A stretch of DNA of 7,222 nt from Bacteroidota bacterium (GTDB taxonomy: Bacteria > Bacteroidota > Bacteroidia > Bacteroidales > VadinHA17), in the NCBI GenBank assembly GCA_006227095.1, contig SBFZ01000057.1, positions 1 through 7,222 on the forward strand. Direction: 5' to 3'. Each line of letters begins with the position of its first letter. Positions within the stretch are counted from its first letter, which is position 1. Positions 1 to 5,444 of this stretch are shown one piece after another. The translations under genes and the position numbers were made by a program. The notes under the pieces were generated by a model. That model made no database searches. It was given only the letters and a program-made list of their open reading frames with translations, and was not told where the DNA came from.

Positions 1-459
1 CCTACCGGGTATTTTTGCTCCGTCTCCTGTCAGTCCATAGGCGAGGTATGGTGGCACAATAAACAGGTAATCAGCCCCTTTCTGCATGAGCTGGAGTCCT
101 TCGGTGACACCGCTGCCAGCGTCGCTGAAGCCCACTTTTATTGTTTGAGTACCGCTGTAGCACGGGTTTCCGTTCAGGAGTGTGCATTCATAGTCATAGC
201 TTACGTTATCACCTGTTTTAACAGTTGGCCCGGCGCCATTTTCTATGACACTGTACCAAAGTCCTGTGTTTGTCTCCGTAAACTTACGGCTGGAACCGTC
301 AAGGAAGGCAGTTATCGCCTCCCGGTCGCGTGAGATCATTGATCTGTTCAGTTCAATGAGTTCCGCCTCGGTGCGGGGCGTTGCGGTACTCCTGTTGTCA
401 GGCTTGTTCTGGCATCCTGGTACAAGGAAAATGATCAGTATGGTCAGGAGTGTCTTCAT
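1..459 (-). CDS. gldI: GldI-like FKBP-type peptidyl-prolyl isomerase lipoprotein (C-terminus cut by window edge)
   Basis: I translated this frame by hand: 153 open codons from ATG (459-457) to the window edge. Residues 1-16 are a short lipoprotein signal (MKTLL, hydrophobic core, then VPGC), with Cys16 as the expected lipidated residue, so the protein should sit in the envelope facing the periplasm or outside. A linker follows, then an FKBP domain from about residue 80: VKTGDNVSYDYECTL matches the first strand, and EGLQLMQKGADYLFIVPP with LAYGLTGDG matches the conserved second half. FKBPs catalyse cis-trans isomerisation of prolyl bonds and assist folding of exported proteins; GldI is the gliding-associated member in Bacteroidota. 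The start overlaps the nrnA stop as ATGA, so the two genes are probably translationally coupled. Usual FKBP active-site residues appear changed: the Phe-Asp pair is Cys-Tyr in NPCYSG, and the Trp is Val in SGVTEG, while Tyr of AYG is kept. A general FKBP lipoprotein rather than a true gliding component is possible. Family call is firm; the symbol is tentative. Confidence 0.82.
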   Translation of the reverse strand, partial: MKTLLTILIIFLVPGCQNKPDNRSTATPRTEAELIELNRSMISRDREAITAFLDGSSRKFTETNTGLWYSVIENGAGPTVKTGDNVSYDYECTLLNGNPCYSGTQTIKVGFSDAGSGVTEGLQLMQKGADYLFIVPPYLAYGLTGDGAKIPGR

Positions 460-1502
460 CCGAGCATTTCTTCAGCCGCTTCCTTAAGTTCCCTGCTGAA
501 AGAGGGGAGTGTATTCTCAAAGTGGCTGACCACCTCATGGATAGTTCCCTTCATCTCTCCTCCGGCGGCGTTGCGGTGTCCTCCGCCATTGAAGCATTTA
601 CGTGACAGCTCATTGGCATTGAAGCTCCCCTTTGACCGGAGTGACATCTTTACAAAACCGCTTCGTTCAACGAAAAGGACCGAAAGCACAATGCCGTTCA
701 TTGTCAGCAGAACATTGGCAAATCCTTCAGTGTCACCCTTGACATGGTTGAACTTTTCAAGGTCCTCCCTTGTAAGCCAGATATATGCAGTATGAAGCTC
801 AGGATGGACCACCATGCGGCTGTGCAGGGAGAAGCCCTTGAGCCTTATCCTGTCCGGAGAGAAGTTACAGAAGACATGATTGTAGACCTTTTCCTTGTCA
901 ACACCCATGTCAAGAAGGTGCCCCACGGTACGCATGGTGTCACCGGTATAGTAACCGTGCTCGAAATTCCCGGTGTCAGTAATTATTCCAACATAGACCG
1001 CAGTGATGAACTCACTGTCATTGAACTCACTTCCCTCCATTCCGTTCACCAGGAAGTAGACAAGCTCTGAAGTTGAACTTCTGCTGACATCTGAAATGAC
1101 AATGTCTGCGAAGGTAGCAGGGTCAGGATGATGGTCTATCATCACTTTTTTTGCGGCAGAGGCTGTGACAAGGGGTTCAGCCTTTCCCATCCTGGAGGTG
1201 GTATTGAAGTCAACCATTATGATAAGGTCGGCTTCATTGATTAGCCTGGTGCCCTCACCTGTATTATGATGAAAATCAACAATCTGATCAACGTCATTCA
1301 TCCAGAGCAGGAACTTCTGCAGCGCATTCGGGGAGATCATGCGGGCCTCTTTCCCCCTGGAGATTATCCACCTTCTGAGCGCCAGCATAGCTCCTATCGC
1401 ATCACCGTCAGGATTGATGTGGCAAATGAGCAGAATATGACCGGAATCTTCGATCAGCTTCTTTAATTCTTTTGTATATTTACCAAGCTCCGGCACTTTC
1501 AA
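456..1502 (-). CDS. nrnA: DHH-family phosphoesterase, bifunctional oligoribonuclease/PAP phosphatase NrnA
   Basis: This 348-residue cytoplasmic enzyme belongs to the DHH/DHHA1 superfamily. NrnA proteins use Mn2+ to hydrolyse short oligoribonucleotides from the end and to remove phosphate from 3'-phosphoadenosine 5'-phosphate. All metal-site motifs are visible: NPDGDAIG at residues 30-37, Asp98 in IIMVDFN, the DHH triplet at 123-125, and Asp176 in ITDTGNF. The DHHA1 substrate-binding signature GGGHRNAAGG lies at 306-315. Length is about normal for the family and nothing is missing. The start needs care: no ATG precedes the first motif, an in-frame TAA lies three codons upstream, and only TTG (1502) or GTG (1496) can start the protein. 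TTG is preferred because it keeps the full N-terminal helix. The gene is followed by the gldI-like gene with a 4-base overlap and is divergent from ndk. A TAnnTTTG box just upstream suggests a very short leader. Confidence 0.93.
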   Translation of the reverse strand: MKVPELGKYTKELKKLIEDSGHILLICHINPDGDAIGAMLALRRWIISRGKEARMISPNALQKFLLWMNDVDQIVDFHHNTGEGTRLINEADLIIMVDFNTTSRMGKAEPLVTASAAKKVMIDHHPDPATFADIVISDVSRSSTSELVYFLVNGMEGSEFNDSEFITAVYVGIITDTGNFEHGYYTGDTMRTVGHLLDMGVDKEKVYNHVFCNFSPDRIRLKGFSLHSRMVVHPELHTAYIWLTREDLEKFNHVKGDTEGFANVLLTMNGIVLSVLFVERSGFVKMSLRSKGSFNANELSRKCFNGGGHRNAAGGEMKGTIHEVVSHFENTLPSFSRELKEAAEEMLG

Positions 1503-1517
1503 AGGCTTTTAAGGCGA

Positions 1518-1525
1518 CAAAGGTA
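1518..1525 (-). promoter_or_regulatory. Putative Bacteroidota -7 promoter box for nrnA-gldI
   Basis: On the minus strand this reads TACCTTTG, an exact match to the TAnnTTTG -7 box of Bacteroidota housekeeping promoters. At the usual 19-bp distance upstream (1545-1547) the strand reads TTA rather than the consensus TTG, so the -33 half is weak. Transcription starting about 5 bases after the box would leave a leader of only about 10 bases before the TTG start at 1502. The box is seen directly; its use as a promoter is inferred. No equally good box was found for ndk on the opposite strand of the same gap. Confidence 0.5.
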
Positions 1526-1581
1526 AGAAAAATAACACGCTTTTTAATAATCACACCAATTAACCCCATTCTCATATAGTT

Positions 1582-2001
1582 ATGAGCAACGACATTACTT
1601 TTTCAATCATCAAGCCCGATGCCCTTGGCAGGGGCGATGCAGCAAGAATTCTCTGCAGGATAGCTGAAGCTGGTTTTTCCATAGCGGCACTGAAAATGCT
1701 TCATATGACAAAAACGCAGGCAGAGGGCTTTTATGATGTACACCGGGAAAGGCCATTTTTCCCTGCACTTGTTGAATTCATGTCATCAGGACCGGTAATG
1801 GTGATGGTCCTCAGGCATCAGAATGCCGTGGAAGAATTCCGGCACCTGGTAGGCAGCACGGACCCTGCCAGGGCTGAACCGGGAACCATACGGGCCGAAT
1901 TCGGCACTGATGTCAGAATGAATGCCGTTCATGGATCAGACTCTCCGGAAAATGCCCTCAGGGAAGCCTCATACTTCTTTTCATCCATCGAAATTTTCTG
2001 A
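1582..2001 (+). CDS. ndk: Nucleoside-diphosphate kinase
   Basis: This 139-residue cytoplasmic enzyme moves the gamma phosphate of ATP to other nucleoside diphosphates through a phospho-histidine, balancing NTP and dNTP pools. The family hallmarks are present in order: the strand and lysine FSIIKPDA (Lys11), HRERPFF at 54-60 for phosphate contact, GSTDPARAEPGTIR at 91-104, and the active-site motif NAVHGSDS with the phosphorylated His117. Length is normal for bacterial Ndk. The ATG is preceded by an AT-rich stretch with no Shine-Dalgarno sequence, as is common in this phylum. The gene is divergent from nrnA across 79 bp and is followed after 44 bp by the 582-residue gene on the same strand, so the two may be co-transcribed; no hairpin with a T run is seen between them. 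The C-terminal tail after the active site carries no unusual domain. The call is secure. Confidence 0.97.
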   Translation: MSNDITFSIIKPDALGRGDAARILCRIAEAGFSIAALKMLHMTKTQAEGFYDVHRERPFFPALVEFMSSGPVMVMVLRHQNAVEEFRHLVGSTDPARAEPGTIRAEFGTDVRMNAVHGSDSPENALREASYFFSSIEIF

Positions 2002-2045
2002 AAAAAAACAAAAGCCTTCTTTGCTTGTTCAGGTAAAAAATTAAA

Positions 2046-3794
2046 ATGACAAATACTTTTTCTCCCGACTTTTCGGATAAGAAAACACTCGAAAAGTATT
2101 CCTCGGCCTATACCCTCTCCGACATGGAGATCTTCATTTTCCCGGATCTCTTTTACCCCCTGGTTCTGGCAAACATCATGTCACCGGTAATCTGGCGGTG
2201 GCGTGATGATCCGTGGTTCAGGGATATGCACCGGAAAAATTTCATAAGCAGGGCAAACAGGATCAAGCAGTACATAATTGACAACTACATCTTCAATCTT
2301 GACCTCGAGACATGGGGACTGACAACCAAGGAGAATGAGATTTCACGGTTCAGCGATTTCTTTGATACTGAATTGCTCAAACAATCGAATGCCCTTTTCG
2401 GATACGAGGGTGACAGGTACTATTTCAGCATTGACATCCGCAAGCATTTCGGGCTGGACAAGTATGAGTCGTCTGCAATTCCCTACTGGAAAACCGAGAC
2501 GGTTGAAGCGATGACGGCCTTCAGGCACAGGGAGCACTATACCACCGGCGCAGGTGAGTGTGTCAGCCTGGCTGCCCTCTATGCAGCTGCCATGTTCATT
2601 GTGGGGGAAATACCACTGGAACAAATCTACATGATGGCCACTCCCCTCCACTCCCAGAACTTCATAGATGAAAAGGAGGGTCTCCTGACCAACAACAGGA
2701 GGATCATGACGAAGAACATGTGGTTCAACGGCACCTCCCTCTCCGCCAAGGCCAGGAGGGCGTTGGAGAATGAAAAGGTTACAATCGTTTCCCATATTAC
2801 CGGGCATATTCATACGGTCTATGAAGAAGCTACCATTGACAGGGATGCATATCTGAACTTCTGCGCAAAACTGAACAATTTTGTAAAGTCCTCGCTGACA
2901 CCCGCAATTTTCATAAACTTCCTGAGGTTCAAGTCTGAATATAAATGCCTGTTCCAGTATCACTACATGCGCACCGGAGCAAGTCATTACATACCTCTCG
3001 AGAAGCTGTTTGAATATGAACACTCCTCAAAGTCCAGCGTGAATGAGGAGACGCGTGACAGGCTCCTTGCCGAGGTCGACCCTGAAGAATTTCTTTATGA
3101 CCCCATCAACGGGAAAATCACCCTGAATGATGTTGAAGAGTTCCTGAAGAGACACAGGAATTCTGACCTGCAGGTCATTGAGAAGGAGTTTAAGAATGAT
3201 TTCCCGACTGAGCATACTGACTGTGTCATGAGGATGTTCAATGATCTTCGGGAGTTCCTGATAACGGAGCCAAGGCTCCCCTCGGCGGACAGGAAGTTTG
3301 CAAGGGAGATTCACCCGGAGCTGTCAGTCACTGACAGCCGTGACGAGATCATCGGAAAGATTCGTGAAATAGCCGGCATTTCAGAGATGGCGCTTCTTGC
3401 CCTCTATGCCTACCGTGATATGGAACTGACTGACTGGACGCCGTTTGTAAAGGCTGCAATTGAGAGGAATCCGGTTTGTCATGATGCACTGGCAGGCAAA
3501 AGCAATGAGGAGATGTACCACATCATCAACGGGTTGAAGAACAAGTCAATCTATGACTCAGGCCGGATGGCCCAGCCAGACGAGGTCTGGAACTTCAACC
3601 GTGGTGACGGTGCAGAGAAGGCATTCCTGATGGCAAATGCCATCATCCATGCGGATCCGGAGGCAGAGGTCACTGTCACGTTGCAAGATGACCATGCAAT
3701 TGTCGGTCATGAAGGAAGTGAGTATCGTTTTGTAACCGCAAAGGGTCACAGCAGGAAGATTCTCTTCAAAGGAAATCATTACACGGTGAGCTGA
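2046..3794 (+). CDS. Large cytoplasmic protein of unknown role, probable transglutaminase-like fold with a degenerate second copy
   Basis: I do not recognise this 582-residue protein by name. It has no signal peptide or clear membrane segment, so it is probably cytoplasmic. Residues 168-182 (GAGECVSLAALYAAA) resemble the helix carrying the catalytic Cys of transglutaminase-like enzymes, giving Cys172. His202 (TPLHSQNF) follows 30 residues later and Asn217 (LLTNNRRI) another 15 later, a spacing that fits the superfamily's Cys-His-Asp triad with Asn in the third place. Near the C-terminus, residues 518-532 (NRGDGAEKAFLMANA) align with the Cys helix, but the Cys position is Gly522; His550 in DDHAIVG lies 28 residues on, suggesting an inactive second copy. 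The first ATG follows an A-rich leader 44 bp after ndk, and the gene may share its transcript. Its TGA directly abuts the stop of the convergent DUF721 gene. The gene itself is secure; the fold is inferred from motifs only, and the reaction and substrate are unknown. Confidence 0.85.
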   Translation: MTNTFSPDFSDKKTLEKYSSAYTLSDMEIFIFPDLFYPLVLANIMSPVIWRWRDDPWFRDMHRKNFISRANRIKQYIIDNYIFNLDLETWGLTTKENEISRFSDFFDTELLKQSNALFGYEGDRYYFSIDIRKHFGLDKYESSAIPYWKTETVEAMTAFRHREHYTTGAGECVSLAALYAAAMFIVGEIPLEQIYMMATPLHSQNFIDEKEGLLTNNRRIMTKNMWFNGTSLSAKARRALENEKVTIVSHITGHIHTVYEEATIDRDAYLNFCAKLNNFVKSSLTPAIFINFLRFKSEYKCLFQYHYMRTGASHYIPLEKLFEYEHSSKSSVNEETRDRLLAEVDPEEFLYDPINGKITLNDVEEFLKRHRNSDLQVIEKEFKNDFPTEHTDCVMRMFNDLREFLITEPRLPSADRKFAREIHPELSVTDSRDEIIGKIREIAGISEMALLALYAYRDMELTDWTPFVKAAIERNPVCHDALAGKSNEEMYHIINGLKNKSIYDSGRMAQPDEVWNFNRGDGAEKAFLMANAIIHADPEAEVTVTLQDDHAIVGHEGSEYRFVTAKGHSRKILFKGNHYTVS

Positions 3795-4085
3795 TCAGTG
3801 GAGGACGATCTCCCTGACCACCTCCTCTCCTGCCCTGCTGTTTATCCGGTTCTTCAGCGAGTCACGGAGCATCATAAGTTCATTCCTGACAACCGATGAG
3901 GTGAGATGGATATGAAGAACGCCATCCCTGAGGTAGGTACGCTTTGTACGGGCGGTAATCACCCTGCCTGCGATGCTCTCCCAGATATTCAGCACCTCAG
4001 CCTCTTTCAGTCCCTTCTCAAGCCGGTACTCCCTGACAAGATCGCTCAGTGCCTCCCCCAGGGTTATGGTCTTGTTCCTTCTCAT
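3795..4085 (-). CDS. DUF721 (DciA-related) domain protein
   Basis: This 96-residue protein is a single DUF721 domain. The family pattern is visible: a helical N-terminus (TLGEALSDLVREYRL), the conserved tryptophan and glycine in VLNIWESIAG (Trp35, Gly40), a Thr-containing strand (ARTKRTYL), DGVLHIHLTSS as the central strands, and a final helix in NELMMLRDSLKNRI. DUF721 includes DciA, which helps load the replicative helicase DnaB in bacteria lacking DnaC, so a role in replication or DNA binding is plausible; compact forms like this are common beside recF in Bacteroidota. The ATG lies 3 bases after the recF stop, pointing to one transcript from the promoter upstream of recF. Its TGA is back to back with the stop of the plus-strand neighbour. 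Family is secure; helicase loading by this protein is inferred. Confidence 0.9.
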   Translation of the reverse strand: MRRNKTITLGEALSDLVREYRLEKGLKEAEVLNIWESIAGRVITARTKRTYLRDGVLHIHLTSSVVRNELMMLRDSLKNRINSRAGEEVVREIVLH

Positions 4086-4088
4086 GGG

Positions 4089-5204
4089 TCAGTGTGATCC
4101 GTTCGTGATCTCTTCCTCGATCCCTTTCTTACCGATGCGGTAAAGCCTGAAGTCCACCCCGGTATTGTCAAGGATCCGGTGGATCCTCTCCTGCTGGGTG
4201 TCAGTGATGAATACCTGGCCGAACTCACCTGATCCCACAAGCCTGATTATCTCCTCAACACGGTTCTGGTCGAACTTGTCAAAAATGTCATCAAGCAGAA
4301 GTGCAGGTGCAAAGCCGTTCATCCTGCTTATAAGTCCGAACTTGGCCAGCTTGAGTGCAACGATAAAAGACTTCTGCTGTCCCTGGCTGGCGCTTATCCT
4401 GGCCGAATGGCCTTCTATCTCGAAGACCAGGTCATCACGGTGAATCCCGGTTGTGGTATACTGCAATGCGAAGTCCCTCTCCCTGGAGGCAGCCAGCTGT
4501 TGCAGGTAATCACCCCCGGAGAGGTGTGACCGGTAACGTATTGAGACCTTCTCGGCACCGCCGGAGATCTTTTCATAGTAGGACCGGAAAATGGGAAGCA
4601 GGTTTTCAGTCAGGTCGCGGCGCGAGCGGTGTATCATTTCTGCCTCAGGTGCCATCTGCTCATCATAAATTTCAAGGAGGCCCGAACTGCCGTTTCCGCC
4701 TGTCCTGAGCACCTTGTTCCTCTGCATAAGTGCCTTGTTGTAGCGCATGTGCGCCTCCAGGTAGGCAGGGTCATACTGGCTGATGATCAGGTTCAGGTAA
4801 CGCCGGCGCTCCTCGCTGCTGCCCGTAATGAGTGTACTGTCAGCCGGTGAGAGCATTACCACCGGGTATTTGCCCACATGGTCAGACATCCTCTGGTAAT
4901 CCTTCCCGTTGAGCCTGAAAACCTTCTGTTTCTGCTTCTGGAAAGCGCAGTAGAGATCATCACTGTTTTCGTCCGTGACAAACGTTCCCCTGATCATGAA
5001 ATAGTCCTCACCGTGCCTGATGCTGAGAGTGTCGGAACTGTTGAAGAAACTCTTGGTAAGGGACAGGTAGTGGATGGCATCGAGGATATTGGTCTTGCCC
5101 ACACCGTTGTTTCCCACGAAGCAGTTGAACCCCGGGGAGAACTCAAGGGCTACCTCTTCATAGTTCTTGAAGTTGGTCATTTCAAGCCTTGCCAGGTGCA
5201 TCAT
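4089..5204 (-). CDS. recF: DNA replication/repair protein RecF
   Basis: RecF is an SMC-like ATPase that binds gapped DNA and, with RecO and RecR, guides RecA onto SSB-coated single strands. This copy has 371 residues, the normal length. Visible motifs are the N-terminal strand LARLEMTNFKNYEEV, Walker A GNNGVGKT at 31-38, the arm-region motif GSSEERRRYLN at 128-138, GIHRDDL at 253-259 (many RecF have GPHRDDL), the ABC-type signature SASQGQQKS at 271-279, and Walker B with the following D-loop, ALLLDDIFDKFD, at 301-312. All residues for ATP binding and hydrolysis appear intact. The coding start is ATG-ATG directly after an in-frame TAA, so initiation must be at Met1 or Met2. A consensus promoter lies about 25-54 bp upstream, and the DUF721 gene follows after 3 bases. 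Confidence 0.97.
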   Translation of the reverse strand: MMHLARLEMTNFKNYEEVALEFSPGFNCFVGNNGVGKTNILDAIHYLSLTKSFFNSSDTLSIRHGEDYFMIRGTFVTDENSDDLYCAFQKQKQKVFRLNGKDYQRMSDHVGKYPVVMLSPADSTLITGSSEERRRYLNLIISQYDPAYLEAHMRYNKALMQRNKVLRTGGNGSSGLLEIYDEQMAPEAEMIHRSRRDLTENLLPIFRSYYEKISGGAEKVSIRYRSHLSGGDYLQQLAASRERDFALQYTTTGIHRDDLVFEIEGHSARISASQGQQKSFIVALKLAKFGLISRMNGFAPALLLDDIFDKFDQNRVEEIIRLVGSGEFGQVFITDTQQERIHRILDNTGVDFRLYRIGKKGIEEEITNGSH

Positions 5205-5228
5205 TTAAGTCAGCTCAGTAAAGAATGG

Positions 5229-5258
5229 CAAAGTTACGAAAAGAAATGGCCGCCACAA
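5229..5258 (-). promoter_or_regulatory. Bacteroidota-type promoter of recF-DUF721
   Basis: On the minus strand TTG (5258-5256) is followed by exactly 19 bases and then TAACTTTG (5236-5229). This fits the -33 TTG and -7 TAnnTTTG elements of the main sigma factor of Bacteroidota. Transcription would begin near 5224, leaving a leader of about 20 bases before the recF ATG at 5204. Both elements and their spacing are seen directly; activity is inferred. The promoter lies between recF and the palindromic array, so the array would not be part of a recF transcript started here. Confidence 0.72.
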
Positions 5259-5265
5259 GTTGATA

Positions 5266-5275
5266 CGGGTACCCG
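5266..5275. promoter_or_regulatory. 10-bp perfect palindrome upstream of the recF -33 element
   Basis: CGGGTACCCG is its own reverse complement and lies 7 bases upstream of the recF -33 TTG. It could be an operator half-site or simply a decayed part of the neighbouring GC-rich repeat array, whose next unit has a similar CCCGG stretch. No second copy was found near another promoter in the window, so a regulatory role is weakly supported. Confidence 0.25.
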
Positions 5276-5283
5276 GTAAGTGA

Positions 5284-5400
5284 CCGGCAGTCCCACATGC
5301 CCGGCTTCCGGCCGGTTGGCCGGCACTCCTCCTTCCCTGCTTCGGGCCGGAGGTCCGGCAATCATACATACCCGGCTTCGGGCCGGAGGTCCGGCAGTCC
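5284..5400. repeat. Tandem array of about 36-bp GC-rich palindromic units
   Basis: Three adjacent units lie at 5293-5328, 5329-5363 and 5364-5399 (36, 35 and 36 bp). Units 2 and 3 share a 22-base identical run (5339-5360 and 5375-5396). Each unit has the layout arm A - 5 bases - arm B - 4 bases - arm C, with A = CCGGC, B = GCCGG and C = CCGGC, so B can pair with either A or C. All arms are intact in units 1 and 3; unit 2 has one change in arm A (CCTGC). Loops differ between units (TTCCG or TTCGG; TTGG or AGGT) while arms B and C stay fixed. CCGGCAGTCC at 5284-5293 repeats at 5391-5400, suggesting the decayed end of a further unit on the recF side. The array lies after the stop of the DUF3857 gene and before the recF promoter. 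It could fold in the 3' end of the DUF3857 mRNA, or be a REP-like or minisatellite element; no T run marks a classic terminator. Confidence 0.85.
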
Positions 5401-5444
5401 GTAATAGCCGGTCTGCAATTCAACAGATCTTGACAGCCTTCCTG

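Noticed and set aside
744..1070. A 108-codon plus-strand frame inside nrnA.
   Set aside because: The opposite strand encodes all the DHH motifs; this is a shadow frame.
2002..2045. A separate promoter between ndk and the 582-residue gene.
   Set aside because: The gap holds a CTTCTTTG stretch that matches only the TTTG part of the -7 consensus; co-transcription with ndk is simpler.
2343..3023. A 226-codon minus-strand frame inside the 582-residue gene.
   Set aside because: It is wholly antisense to a longer gene with a coherent protein sequence and has no recognisable domain or promoter.
4878..5279. A 133-codon plus-strand frame opposite the start of recF.
   Set aside because: It overlaps the recF Walker A region and the recF promoter on the other strand and matches no family I know.
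5284..5400. The repeat array read as a CRISPR.
   Set aside because: Units adjoin with no unique spacers and no cas genes are nearby, so this is a tandem repeat.
5205..5423. A 72-codon minus-strand frame with a repeated CRTSGPK motif, ending directly before recF.
   Set aside because: It only translates the palindromic array and the recF promoter. The 35-bp second unit shifts the reading frame so the peptide repeat breaks down, and it resembles no known protein.
5284..5444. A classic intrinsic terminator for the DUF3857 gene.
   Set aside because: GC-rich hairpins exist, but none is followed by a run of T on the minus strand, so a terminator cannot be called from sequence.
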